Assembly (NCBI GenBank): GCA_022432975.1
Contig: CM039502.1
Span: forward strand, 17,803,453 to 17,867,452
Origin: Begonia masoniana
Taxonomy: Eukaryota; Streptophyta; Magnoliopsida; Cucurbitales; Begoniaceae
Length of the DNA: 64,000 nt
Direction: 5' to 3'
The notes below the pieces were generated by a model. The model was not told the DNA's origin and did no database searches. It saw only the letters and a program-made list of their open reading frames with translations. The position numbers and the translations under genes are program-made. Shown piece by piece: positions 22,250-33,550 of this stretch. The first letter of the stretch is position 1. Every line of letters starts with the position of its first letter.

Positions 22250-22690
22250 GCTAATATGGTACAATCTCACGTATCCACCTGGTGCCCTACTCCAAAGGAG
22301 TTAGCGTTGAGGCACATGATGTCAAATTTGTTGAGGGTCTGAATTTTAATATTAAGCGGACAATGGCTGTGAAGAAGTATGACAACTTGCTTGGAGCGTA
22401 AGAGGTCGTCTTGAGGATAGAGAGGATGTAACCCTCAGGCGATAACTCTTTCCAGCATGGGTCAGACAGCTATCCTTCGGGGGGAAGGATGACCAGGTAG
22501 AGCTAGCGACAGGAGACAAGTCTCAGTGCGAGCCGCTCTTCTCGGTCTAGTGGTGGCTCGTCTGGGAGCAATCGATACTCCCCTTACACCTACTTTATCT
22601 GTGGCCAGTCAGGTCATGTCAGGAGGAACTGCCTGCTGAACCAACCTCAGGGACAGCAGTAGCGACCTCTCTTGCTCGCGCCCTCAGTTG
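22250..22690 (+). pseudogene. gag remnant of second Ty3 element
   Basis: FVEGLNFNIKRTMAVKKYDN and, after frame breaks, a zinc knuckle near 22591-22650 reading YFICGQSGHVRRNCLLNQPQ. The first Cys of the CX2CX4HX4C knuckle is Tyr. The N-terminal gag is missing. Confidence 0.7.
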
Positions 22691-22999
22691 CCGAGTCAGA
22701 ACTGGGACAGACCCGATCCTCTTTTCAGCAGACTCAATTTTAGACTCCCCAGCGCCAAGACGATAGACCTATTATTGATACTCCTTACCGACCCATCGAG
22801 CAACCCTATGCTAGGGGTTCCCCTCTTGTACAGTAGCAGAGAACAGGAAGATTTTGGGGATCTAACTCCAAGGATGGCGGTCGTAGTCGTGATTATAAAG
22901 GCAAAGGAGTTGCTGGTCAGTTTTATGCAGAAGGCTGGACCGAGTGTTAATCAGTGCCTGATCAGCAGTAGTTGTGAACGGTACTATTCTGAACTTTCA

Positions 23000-23501
23000 T
23001 ACTTTTGCTCGAGTGTTGTTCGATATTAGGGCGTCGTATTCTCTTATATCTGCTGATTTTGCTGAAGTGTTGGAGGTATCCATCTAGGAGTTGGATACTC
23101 ATTTCTTTTTTAATACTCCGCTGGGCAACAGAAGTAGAGTTCCATGCATATGCAGAGCAGTTTGTGTGGTTATTGACGAATGCAAATTTGCAGTTGATCT
23201 TATTAACTTACCCATCAGTCAGTTCGATGTCATTCTGAGTTGCGATTGGCTGATGAAGTATAAGGCTCTGATTGATTGTCATATGAGGCAGGTCACTCTT
23301 ATTTCAAAGACTGGAAGAGTGGTTGCTTATAAAAGACGTGCCTATGCGAGAATTGTGAACTCACTCTTTAGAGTATGCTTGGGAGGCAGGAGCAGACTAG
23401 AATGGTATGGAGGGCTTTGGTCGATGAACCTCGACATTGAAACCGCGGTGCCGGAGAGGGATATTTCAGTCGTCAGAGAGTATGATGACATTTTTCCTTA
23501 G
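23000..23501 (+). pseudogene. Protease region of second Ty3 element
   Basis: The active site near 23022 reads D-I-R-A-S-Y-S where D-T-G-A-S-Y-S is expected. It continues ISADFAEV, then PLGNRSRVPCICRAVC and FDVILSCDWLMKYKALIDC, the usual sequence between protease and RT. Ends at TAG at 23499-23501 in the EYDDIFP segment that precedes the RT. Confidence 0.8.
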
Positions 23502-24665
23502 GATCTACCGGGTTTACCTCCAGATCGGGTGATCGAGTTTTGCATTAATCTCGTTCCAAGAGCCGCTCCAGTTTCTATTCCTGCGTATGAGATGGCACCC
23601 ACTGAGTTGGTTGAACTGTGTAATTAGTTATATGATTTGCAGAGTAGAGGGTTTATTAGAGTATGTCGCCATATGGCTCTCCCGTCTTATTTGCCAAGAA
23701 GGTAGATAGATCGTTGAGATTGTGTGTTGATTATCGGAGGTTGAACAGGGTTACTGTGAAGAATAAGTACCCGTTGCCATGTATTGATGAGCTTTTCGAC
23801 CAGCTCAGAGGTTCACGGTATTTCTCGAAGATTGATTTGAGGGCAGGATATCATCAGGTAAAGATTCGCGAGGTAGATATACCTAAAATCGCTTTCCGAA
23901 CTAGATATGGGCACTTTGAGTTCTTAGTGCTACCGTTCGGGCAGACTAATGCCCCAGCGGTGTTTAGAGACCTTATGAACCGAATCTTCCAACCATATTT
24001 AGACCAGTTCGTGGTAGTCTTTATTGATGATGTGCTAATTTATTCGAAGACACACCGTGAACATAGTGAGCACCTCCGTATTGTCTTGCAGACTCTGAGG
24101 GAGCATCAGCTGTATGCCAAGCGAAGTAAGTGTGATTTTTGGCCGACTGAGGTAAAATTCTTGGGTCATGTGGTTTCGCGAGAGGGTATTTCAGTAAACC
24201 CTGCGAAGATTGAGGCGTAGTCAATTGGCAGCCACCCAAGAACGTTTTGAGATTCGTAGCTTCCTCGGCCTGGCAGGATATTATCGGCGTTTTGTGGAGA
24301 ATTTCTCTTCTATTATTGCGCCTTTTACCAAACTCACTCGCAAGGATTTGCGGTTTGTTTAGGATGGTGATTGTTAGAATGCATTTGATGAGTTGAAGCG
24401 AAGATTGTCCAGTGCTCCGACTCTGACAGTTCCCGATGGGGACGTTCCATATGCAGTCTATACGGATGCTTTAGGTGTTGGTCTGGGTTGTATTCTTATG
24501 CAGCAAGGCAAAATAGTGGCGTTTGCTTCCCGACAGTTGAAGCCTCACGAGTGGAACTATCCTACCCACGACTTAGAGCTCGCCTCCATTGTCTTCGCTT
24601 TGAAGATGTGGAGTTATTTATATGGAGTCCGAAATGGCGGAGAGATACCCTTGTTTGTTTTATAA
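23502..24665 (+). pseudogene. Reverse transcriptase and RNase H of second Ty3 element
   Basis: RT with [35 protein letters not shown], and catalytic [10 protein letters not shown] near 24022. A frame change and stop lie near 24218. RNase H begins near 24393 ([44 protein letters not shown]). The frame then runs into unrelated codons and stops at 24665, marking the deletion that removed the RNase H tail and the integrase. Confidence 0.87.
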
Positions 24666-25518
24666 TTAGTAGTTGAGGTGAATTTCGAGGACGAAATTCA
24701 TAAAAAGGGTGAAAAGATGTAAAATCCGCAAAATTTTTGTTAATGAAAATTTTTTAATAAATTTTTTTGCGAATTTTAAGTGTAAATTAGAAACCGTAAA
24801 TCAATTAAATTAAAAGAATTAAAATAAAATAAAATAAAATAAAATAAAATAGTAAAGTAGAATATTAAAACAATAGGTTTTCAAATAGAAAACCTGATTG
24901 TTTTATTGTGTCGGCAGAACAAAGAAACAGAGAGAGAGAGAGGGAAGAGACGCCGCTGCACGAGGAGAGGAGATCCGATGCCGAATACGTCTCCATTCGG
25001 CGAAGTTTTGGTATCAAACTCTTCGTCTCGAAAAGTAGAGTAACCTTAGTGAAGGACTTTTTCGGATGTAGGCTTTCGTTCGCTCGACTTTTACGTTTGA
25101 AGTGTTCGGTTTTTAGAGAATCTTAGATATGAAATTTGGAGGCCGATTGTTGGTGTTTTTAACACGATTCGGCCAGAATAGAGGTGATGACGCATTGGGG
25201 AGAGTTTTCAGCGAGGAAACAGTCGGAAAGAACGCGTTTCTTGATCGTGAAAACTCGACGTCATTCGGCCGTCGCAAGCCGAGTCAACTCGAGCCCGTGA
25301 GCCAAGTTTTGTTCGGGCTGGGTCAGGCTTGACCCAGGAGCCCAGTGGGCCGGGTGAGCCTGACTCGGACTGGGTTCGACCCAAGCCCAATTGGGCCAGG
25401 TTTGACCAGGCCTTACAGAATTGGGTCGGGCCGATCCGACCCAAACCAGTTCCTATCCGACTTGAACCGGTTCAACCCAAACCGGTCCGATTCGAACTGG
25501 ACCCGAACCGAATCGGTA

Positions 25519-25602
25519 AGTCAAAGTCAACCATTGACTTTGACCGTTGACTTTGACTTTAATTGTTGACCGTTGACCTTTGACTTTTTGACCAAAAGTC
25601 AA
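25519..25602 (+). promoter_or_regulatory. W-box (TTGACY) cluster inside LTR
   Basis: Eight forward TTGAC cores, all followed by C or T, plus three AGTCAA (reverse TTGACT) within 84 bp. TTGACY is the known core binding site of WRKY transcription factors. Whether this LTR responds to WRKY factors is inference. Confidence 0.6.
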
Positions 25603-26382
25603 CTTGAGCTTTTTAGGCCTAGTTTCGCCCGGCTCCTAGTTTAGATTGTTTTTAACCCCTACTGGATATTAACGGGGTTTCCAGCCTTGTTTGGACTCCT
25701 AGATTCGGAGGATTTTGCAGACCTCAAGATGATCCCTGAGAAGACACGGACCATTGAAGTTAAGAGGACTCACCTCGGTGATATGAGTTATTATATTTAC
25801 TGCGATATACCTACATAACATGCATATATGTATTATTGTGGTGGACTACTCCTGATATTGATGTCGGTTGTTTTAAAAATATGAGCATATTGCATTAAAT
25901 AGGCATGTATACTTTTGACTTGATTTGACTGCCTACTGTCATGTTTGCTTGTCTTGCCGACGAGTTTGAGTTGAGATTGATCATCATACTATGCTGTTGT
26001 GTTTTATTGTGGACTGCTTTTCTGATGCATTGTATAGTTTTCTGTATTGCCATTTGGAGTTGATTCTGGAGGTAATCGTTTGACACTCTTAGCGGGGCCC
26101 AGCTAAAAGTATCAAGGGATTTTGCTCAGATGCACCTGTGTTTGAGGGTTGCCGTGGTACTCCCCACAATCGTTTGGATAGGGCTCCGGGATGAGTGGTT
26201 GTTGATTCCCTTCGGGATGAGTTCCCTCTTGTTAAACTCCTTGCATGTGGTTGTGGGCTCAGAGCTTTGGCTAGTCCTGGGTTTTGAGCTATGCTAGCCC
26301 TGTTACCTGACCTAATCAGTGTTTGTTCGTTGTTACCCCGGTATGATAAGTCCCTTGTGCGGTGTTCCCGAGGGCTCAGGGT

Positions 26383-26600
26383 AGAGTGATCGTTGATTCC
26401 CTCCTGGTGAGCTACCGTGTGATCTACGAGGCCCAGGGTATGCCGACCGATCGAGAGTGATCGTTGATTCCCTCCTGGTGACCTACTGTGTGATCCACGA
26501 GGCCCAAGGTATGCCGACCGATCGAGAGTGATCATTGATTCTCTCCTGGTGACCTACTGTGTGATCCACGAGGCCCAGGGTATGCCGACCGTGATTTCCC
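26383..26600 (+). repeat. 71-bp tandem repeat, three copies, in LTR
   Basis: Units starting near 26383, 26454 and 26525, each with GAGTGATCGTTGATTCCCTC followed by CTACTGTGTGATCCACGAGG and GTATGCCGACCG; the third is partial at its end. Confidence 0.85.
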
Positions 26601-27084
26601 TGGTGGTTGACTATATCTATTCTCCTTATGAGGTTTTATCTAATGTTATTGCTGTCTTTCTGTGTGGTGTGTTTCGGAAGATCCTTATGTGGTCTTCTTT
26701 TTCACGGTGCACTTAACTATGTAGTACGGTATGGATAGTGAGGGCGTAGTTAGTATACACTTTACTTTAAAAGTTAGCCCGATTGATCTATCTAAAAATG
26801 AGAAGAGATTTAATAACATAGAATTGGTTTTGAGATTTAATACTCATTCATTGATTTTATAACTGGCATGCATTATAACATGAGTGGTAGGTATAACATC
26901 CCATATTGAGTTTGTCACTCACCCCAACGATTTCCCCTCTCCACAGGTAAAGGAAAGAGGAAGCAAAAGTGAATTGGATCGGCACCAACCGCTAGGGAGT
27001 TACCTATAATTTTGTTTCATTATTTCGTGAAATATAAAAACATATTCGGGATTCTACTGTACTTTGGCATGTAATTATATTCAT

Positions 27085-27929
27085 GAGTAATTATCAATTT
27101 GAACCCTGTACTATACACTTTTTTTTAATTCGCTCATGTACTAAAAAAACCGTCAAACCGAACCCTGTACTTTGATTCTGTTATCAATTTTGACCTTCTA
27201 TCAACAATTTTATTAAACGCTCATTTAAAAAATTACTAAATGATCTTGGATTCAATTGAAATTTTTACCACATGTTCACTACTTAATGAGAAGATAATTC
27301 GATAATTTTCGTGATTATTTAACATATGTACGATTTATTGTAATTTTATTTTAATATTTTATAAAAATTGTATAATAAATCATACAAATTTTAGAAAATC
27401 ACGAAAAAAATTTTATTATCTACCCGTGATAGGTTGAACATGTGAAAATTGTTTCAAATAAATCAAATATCGTTTGGTAGTTTTTTAAAAATTAATTTAT
27501 AAAGTAAAGAAGAAACTGAGATTAATTTAAAAAAATACCAAACAATAATTGATTTATTTGAAAACTTTTTCACATATTCAAATTATCATGGTTAGATAAC
27601 AGAAAAAGTTTCGTGATTTTCTAAAATCTGTATGATTTGTTATAATATTTTTATAAAATACTAAAATAAAATTACAATAAATCGTACATGTGTTAAAAAA
27701 TAACAAAAAATTCCAGACATCTTCTCATTAAGTAGTGAACATGTTATAAAAGTTTTAACTGAATCCAAGATCGTTTGGTAATTTTTTAAATGAGGGTTTA
27801 ATAAAATTGTTGATAGAAGGTCAAAATTGATAACAGAATCAAAGTACAGGTTCAGTTTGACGGTTTTTTTAGTACAGGGGGTGAATTGAAAAAAAGTGTA
27901 TAGTATAGGGTTCAAATCGATAAGTACCA
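27085..27929. mobile_element. Foldback DNA transposon, Mutator-like, 845 bp
   Basis: Long inverted terminal arms (left GAGTAATTATCAATTTGAAC, right arm in reverse complement TGGTACTTATCGATTTGAAC, then matching for well over 150 bp with mismatches). Flanked by the 9-bp direct repeat TATATTCAT at 27076-27084 and 27930-27938. A 9-bp duplication and long TIRs are typical of Mutator-type elements. No transposase ORF, so it is non-autonomous. Inserted in the 3' LTR of the second Ty3 element. Confidence 0.85.
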
Positions 27930-28103
27930 TATATTCATTTATCTTGTATTTATATTTCTGCTTATATTCTCACATTTGTTTAGCTCAGAGGTCATGGATC
28001 GATCATAAATCTTCCGCACGAAATCTTAGGTTAGACGGTGGACCTCTCCGAGGTTGATCGTTTAACCTAGCGTTTCTGTTAGGCCCTCTTCTGGGGTGTG
28101 ACA

Positions 28104-28703
28104 TCCACAATGGTTAATAGTGGCATTAGACCAAATAGGATAACTTATAGCACTCTTGTATATGCATTGTGCAAGAAGGGTCAATTGGGAGATGCTAGAA
28201 AGCTTCTTGGAGACATTTTAGATGAAAATAGTAAAAAAAACAACCGCTGATTCTATTTCTTCTACAATACTTATGGATGGTTATTTTAAAAGTGGAGAGC
28301 CTATAGGATGAGGTGGTGAAAACTAAAATCCCTACTAATATTGTTATGTATAACGTCGTTATCCACGGATTTTGTTTGAGTGGTGACAGCAGAAATGCAT
28401 TTGGGTATGTATGTGATATGGTTAAAAGAGATTTGCTTCCTGATATATTTACATACAATACCCTTATTGGTTGTTTCTGCAAAGAGGGAAAATTTAAAGA
28501 GGCTTTCAATATCCATAAGATCATGTCAAGAATGAGAGTTACTCCGGACCAACTATCTTATAAGATGATTGTTCAGGGTCTTTGTATTTATGGAGAAATT
28601 GATAAAGCTAGTGAGCTCCTTTTTCATATCTTGGAGAAATTTCTGGTGCGTGAGCCCCATATATGGAATGTAGTGATTGACGCATGTGGAAAATGTGGAG
28701 ATC
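28104..28703 (+). pseudogene. PPR gene fragment 3
   Basis: Resumes after the TCCAC duplication with MVNSGIRPNRITYSTLVYAL then CKKGQLGDARKLL. A frameshift sits in the A8 run near 28232, and stops follow. The longest open part (28313 onward) holds several 35-residue PPR units: IVMYNVVIHGFCLSGD, PDIFTYNTLIGCFCKEGKF, PDQLSYKMIVQGLCIYGEID, PHIWNVVIDACGKCGDL. It is interrupted at AGATC (28699-28703) by the Reina-like element. Confidence 0.85.
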
Positions 28704-29104
28704 TGATAGTAAACCTGTATTCCATAATCACAACACCACAAAGCACACCACAGAACAATTCCAGAAAATAAAGGAAGCTACTAACGATTCAGAAAAATAT
28801 CATCTAGCAACGATCAACCCTACTATCCAGGTAGTTCTCTCCTCTACTCCATTCCCTGTTTTCCCCTCCTTTTCCACTATCCCTCCCCCTTCCTCACATT
28901 ATCATTTCTCCCTTAACAGAATTATGAATCAACTTCCCTTTTTACCCCTTACATCCTATTACAATTAAACTTCTACCCTTCGTTAATGAAAATAAAACAT
29001 ACTAAGTAGTTAACCAAAGTAAATGTAAATAATGCTAGTTCTCCTTGCCCCATGCATCTCTCTTCCTCCTAGAGTATGTGAATCGGATTGGAGGGCTCCT
29101 AACA
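28704..29104 (-). repeat. 3' LTR of Reina-like element
   Basis: On the minus strand begins TGTTAGGAGCCC and ends TTTACTATCA. The adjacent minus-strand sequence AGGCGGCGGGTAA (about 29105-29117) fits a polypurine tract. Confidence 0.9.
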
Positions 29105-29115
29105 TTACCCGCCGC

Positions 29116-29600
29116 CTAAACTTGCACCCTGTCTTCAAGGTCAAATTGGGGAAATTGAGTCAGGATCATGTCAAAGAATTCCCACGTCACTTCCTCCTTA
29201 GGCAGCCCCTTCCATTGAATTAAAACTTCGCCCCTAGATGGAATCTCATCTTTACTCGGACGCACATTCAATACCTCCTCCAGCTCTAAGAGAAGTTCCA
29301 TATCCTCGGTTAGTGTAGATGGCAATGTTGTATCCATCGTTGTGCTGCCTAGTGCACGGCGCATCTGAGAGACATGGAACACATTATGGATGCTGGAAGT
29401 GGCCGGCAAGTTCAGCTTGTAAGCAACTGGACCTACGCGTGCAAGCACTTGGTACAGCCCATAGAAACGGGGGCTGAGCTTCGTGTTCTGTTTCTTCGCT
29501 AATGAACGTTGTCAATAAGGTTGTAACTTAACAAACACCCAATCATTAACCTCAAAGGACACATTGTGTCGCTTCCCATCGCCGATCTCCTTCATTCAAG
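29116..29600 (-). pseudogene. Integrase C-terminus and chromodomain of Reina-like element
   Basis: Minus-strand translation with LSPRFYGLYQVLARVGPVAY, NVFHVSQMRRAL and the chromodomain core EVLIQWKGLPKEEVTWE, which in chromoviruses is thought to steer integration to heterochromatin. A stop near 29516 and a stop before MKEIGDG separate it from the upstream integrase. The chromodomain segment itself is open. Confidence 0.85.
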
Positions 29601-30358
29601 CTTGGGCTTTTGATAGATTAGACTGTAGAGTGGAGATAATGGCATCCTGCTCCTGTAATAGGTCTTCAATGGATTGAACCATGGCTGTCCCCATGCCTAC
29701 TCGAACCAAGGGAGGGGGTTCTCGACCATAAACTGCTTTGAACAGAGACATTTGCGTAGCCGTATGATAGGAAGTGTTGTACCAGAACTTTGCCCACGAA
29801 AGCCACTGAAACCATGAACGTGGCTTATCCGACGCGAAACAACGCAAATACGTTTCTAGGGAGCGATTCACAACCTCTGTTTGATAGTCGGTTTGTGGGT
29901 AATAGGAAGACTTTCTTCAAAACTGTCCCTTGCAATTTGAATAGTTCAATCCAAAAATTGCTTAGAAAAACCTTGTCACGATCACTAACAATGGACCAGG
30001 GAAATCCATGTAGGCGTACTACTTTAATAAAGACCACGGCTACAATTGGGGCAATAAAAGGATGTTGCAATGCGATGAAGTGGGCATATTTACTTAGCCG
30101 ATCCACCACTACCAGGATAGTATTATACCTCTCTGATCTAGGTAAACCTTCTATGAAGTCCATGGAAATATCTTTCCAAATTGATGCTGGAATCGGAAGA
30201 GGTAGAAGAAGTCCTACGTGAGACAAGGTCTGATACTTATTACGCTGGCAAATGTTACACGCTGCCACAAATTGTTGAACCCGATTTCGTAAGCCTTTCC
30301 AACAGAACTCTGCTGCGATACGCTGATAGGTTTTAAGCCCTCCAGAGTGACCACCCAT
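29596..30358 (-). pseudogene. Integrase core of Reina-like element
   Basis: CNICQRNKYQ (zinc region), MDFIEGLPRS and VVVDRLSKYAHF, then IVSDRDKVFLSNFW; a frame break follows near 29900 before NRSLETYLRCF and AVYGREPPP. MDFIEGLP and SDRD carry the first two acidic residues of the DDE triad; the third falls at the frame break. Confidence 0.85.
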
Positions 30359-30376
30359 TGCCGATCCATTGAATTC

Positions 30377-31513
30377 TCAAAGCAAGAAGGGAATAAGAGC
30401 GGAACTAGCGGCTAAAACCAGCCATCCATTTTGCAAAAAATAGCCCTGTGGAGCCTCAGCATGTTGTTGAAGTTGATGAAGGATGGAAGACAATTCTTTG
30501 TCAGCCAAGATCTCATTATGAATATCCGTCCAAGGCAATAGTGTTGTAAAAGACAAAGCGGCTAATGTAGCTGGATCCAGGCGCCGAGATAGTGCATCGG
30601 CTGCTTTGTTCTCCAATCCCGCTCGGTATTGAATCTCGAAATCGTACCCCATAATTTTAGTCAACCACTTTTGATGCTAAGAACTCACCATACGTTGCTC
30701 TAACAAATACTTGAGGCTCCGCTGATCCATGCAGACAATAAAAAGGCGCCCAAGTAGATACGGCCACCGCTTAAGAATTGACAACACAATGGCACGTAGC
30801 TCCCGTTCATAAACTGACTCCAATTGAGCACGTGGAGATAGGGCTTGGCTAAAGAAGGCAATCACACGGCCCCCTTGGATAAGAACTGCCCCTATACCGG
30901 TACCAGAAGCGTCAGTCTCTAAGATAAATGGTTTGGAAAAATCTGGTAAAGCCAGAACTGGTACTGAAGTCATGGCTACTTTAAGTTGTTGGAAGGCTGC
31001 CTCAGATACCTCCGACCATACAAAGGCATCCTTCTTAAGGAGAGCTGTTAGTGAGGCTGCTACCTTGCCATAGCTAGCCACGAACCATTGATAATAACCA
31101 GTGAGCCCCAAAAAATCCCTCAATTCTTTCAATGTGCTCGGTATAGGCCAAGAAAGCATGGCCTCAACTTTAGATGTGTCCACTACCACTCCCTCGGCCG
31201 AAATGATATGCCCCAAGTATTCCAACTGTGGCTGAGCAAAAAAACATTTAAAAGGGTTAGCAAACAACATATGCTCTTACAAGATCATAAGGACCATATT
31301 CAGATGGTGTAGATGCTCCGTGAAATCTGTGCTATAGATCAATATATCTTCAAAGAATACCAGAACAAAGCGCCGCAGGAATGGTTTAAATAGTTGGTTC
31401 ATAAGAGCTTGAAATGTCGAAGTGGCATTGGTGAGCCCGAACGGCATTACCAAAAACTCATAATGGCCTTCATGTGTTCGAAAGGCCGTTTTTGGCACAT
31501 CCTTGAGCCTCAC
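30377..31513 (-). pseudogene. RT (C-terminal part) and RNase H of Reina-like element
   Basis: RT resumes as [28 protein letters not shown], then [10 protein letters not shown] where the catalytic FFDDIL is expected, so the first Asp is Glu. RT connection [15 protein letters not shown]; RNase H with [13 protein letters not shown] and YERELRAIV; then DYRAGLENKAADALSRR-type sequence at the end (RAGLENKAADALSRRLD). Stops near 31270 and 30670. Confidence 0.88.
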
Positions 31514-33110
31514 CCGTATTTTGATGATATCTGGATTTCAAATCCAATTTTGAAAATATAGTGGTGTCGGCAGAAATTAAGGACTTCCCCAAGCTCGGGT
31601 CGCCTTGCAGTATGACTTGTTTGCCATTCACCAGAAAAGTCATAGTAAGTGCACCCCACTTGACCCGCATTTTTTCTTGTGCCTTCAGCCACTTAAATCC
31701 CAGTATTACATCCGCACTGCCCAATTCTAAAGGAAAGAAATCGTCCACTACTACAAATTCTGGAAACACAATAGACAAAGCTTTACAGATACTTGAGCTG
31801 CGAATGATCATGCCGGTTCCTATCTTCACCTCAAATGGTTTAAACGTCTCCAACCGAATACCTAATTGGTCCAAAACCGAGTGTGACATAAAATTGTGGA
31901 TGGCACCGCTGTCGATGAGAACTATTACTTCCTGTCCAAATATGTGCCCCTTGATTTTCATTGAGTCAGGTGAAGAAAACCCAACTATCGAATTCAAATA
32001 TAATGCGGCCAATTCCGGCTATTCAGATTGGTGCTCTTCCCTCGGCGTCTCAACCTCTTCCCTGTCCTGGCATAAACTCTTCTCTCTCCTCGTCATCAAC
32101 TTAGCGTCGGAAAGTCACCGGAAGGGCATCGCTGGGCGAGAGGAGCTGTTCTGGGCTGATTTCCCACTATGAGCTACATACGCAACTGAAGGGGTAGGAA
32201 GAAGCTGCGATGGGCTTGCTGAAGGAAGTCGAGCCGGCGTGACATGGGTAGTGGATTGGGCTGCCGGACTTGGTCTGGTTGACCCACCCCCTTCACGCCC
32301 CAGGCGGGCTCGGTTTGAAGAAGCAGCGCAAACTTGTCTTCTACTCTTTGCGCTACCAACATCATCTGATCCAATCACGCTGGAAGTATTACCAGCAGCT
32401 CCGCTCGCACCTCCGACCGTAAATTCGTCATAAATTGAGCTTCCAACAAATGGTCAGGGAGGACAGCAAAATGGGAGGCAGCTCGTTCAAAGAGCTGGCG
32501 ATACTCTCTCACGGACCCAGTTTGTCTCAATTGGAGAAAGCGCTCCGATAACATTCCATCCAAGAGAAGACCGGAATTGCTCCAGTAACAAGCAATTGAA
32601 GTCCGTCCAACTGCGAAAGGGTCGTCTCCATTCTTCCCACTGATACCAGACCAAAGCCTCTTCCTCCAAATGCACAGCCACCCATTGAAGCTTCTCTAAT
32701 TGTGACCGGGATTGGAGTGCGAAGAACCGCTCAATCCGGAATATCCAGTCGTCTGGATCACCCCCTGCGAAGACCGGCATTTCTATTCTGCCACTTAGTT
32801 GCTCATCTCTCCACTCTTCTGCCCTGTCTCTCGTTGGCGACGCTTCACTGTGGCAGCTTGACTGCCTAACTGGTTCCTCATCCACCTCTGTTTGCCCTTG
32901 TCCCATTGGGTTGATGGTGCCGAGTGCACAGCGTCCACCAGAGAATCGAGTTTTGCCATCAGCAGAGCCATTGTCCGCTCCAGTTCCGGCAATCGGGCGA
33001 GACTTTCCTTGACATTCCCGATCTCTTGCCATAACTCGCTCTGGGCGAGTTGATCATCTGTTACTGCCGATTTTCCCATCGCCGTCAGAGTTCCATTCTT
33101 CCCTGCCATT
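31514..33110 (-). pseudogene. gag and protease of Reina-like element
   Basis: Minus-strand ATG near 33110 (MAGKNGTLTAMGKSAV). Gag domain with EMPVFAGGDPDDWIFRIERF and WVAVHLEEEALVWYQWEEW, then frame breaks near 32490 and 32370. The RREKSLC segment, where a zinc knuckle normally follows, runs into unrelated codons. Protease LIDSGAIHNFMS near 31915 keeps the D-S-G triad. The frame continues [17 protein letters not shown] near 31550, so the RT fingers region is deleted. Confidence 0.85.
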
Positions 33111-33118
33111 GCCAGGAT

Positions 33119-33132
33119 TGCTCTGATATCAG
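33119..33132 (-). other. Primer binding site of Reina-like element
   Basis: On the minus strand CTGATATCAGAGC follows the 5' LTR; TATCAGAGC is the Met-tRNA core. Confidence 0.75.
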
Positions 33133-33530
33133 TGATAGTAAACCTGTATTCCAGAATCACCACACCACAAAGCACACCACAGAACAACTCCAGAAAATAA
33201 AGGAAGCTACTAACGATTCAGAAAAATATCATCCAACAACAATCAACCCTACTCAGGTAGTTCTCTCCTCTACTCCACTCCCTGTTTTCCCCTCCTTTTC
33301 CACTATCCCTCCCCCTTCCTCACGTTATCATTTCTCCCCTAACAGAATTATGAATCAACTTTCCTTTTTACCTCTTACATCCTATTACAATTAAACTTCT
33401 ACCATTCGTTAATGAAAATAAAACATACTAAGTAGTTAACCAAAGTAAATGTAAATATTGCTAGTTCTCCTTGCCTCGTGCATCTCTCTTCCTCCTAGAG
33501 TATGTGAATCGGATTGGAGGGCTCCTAACA
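33133..33530 (-). repeat. 5' LTR of Reina-like element
   Basis: 398-bp partner of the LTR at 28704, differing by one 3-bp gap and scattered substitutions. Followed by the AGATC target copy. Confidence 0.9.
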
Positions 33531-33550
33531 AGATCTTACTTATGCATTAG
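33531..33550 (+). pseudogene. PPR gene fragment 4 (tiny)
   Basis: AGATCTTACTTATGCATTAG encodes DLTYAL, continuing CGKCGD from fragment 3. It is cut by the next insertion at ATTAG. Confidence 0.75.

Larger units (their letters stand above)
22151..28103 (+). mobile_element. Second Ty3/gypsy element, 5' LTR missing, integrase deleted
   Basis: Between the two TCCAC target copies lie gag remnants, protease, RT and RNase H, then a purine tract and one LTR. The left end begins TATCAGAGAACAAGGTTC, which looks like a primer binding site without an LTR in front of it. RNase H is followed at about 24640 directly by the region next to the 3' LTR, so the integrase is absent. Several stops and frameshifts are present. 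It interrupts the PPR gene between codons for FST and MVNSGI. Confidence 0.82.
24718..28103 (+). repeat. 3' LTR of second Ty3 element (3386 bp including an 845-bp foldback)
   Basis: Preceded by AAAAAGGGTGAAAAGA (purine tract), begins TGTAAAATCCGC and ends GGGTGTGACA. Without the foldback insertion and its duplication it is about 2.53 kb. It contains an (AAAAT)6 run at 24821-24850, a GC-rich stretch with repeated GGGCC/GACCC words (25310-25510), a dense TTGAC cluster (25519-25602) and a 71-bp tandem repeat (26383-26600). Short ORFs here are not genes. Confidence 0.85.
28704..33530 (-). mobile_element. Reina-like Ty3 chromovirus, minus strand, internally deleted
   Basis: Complete boundaries: LTRs 28704-29104 and 33133-33530, and target duplication AGATC at 28699-28703 and 33531-33535. 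Read on the minus strand the order is gag, protease, RT, RNase H, integrase, chromodomain. The LTRs differ by roughly 4 percent by eye. At 4.8 kb it is short: the N-terminal half of the RT is missing and the gag zinc knuckle is lost. It disrupts the PPR exon. Confidence 0.92.

Noticed and set aside
26089..26535. 148-codon minus-strand ORF
   Set aside because: Spans the 71-bp tandem repeat of an LTR; repeats of the same peptide show it is an artefact.
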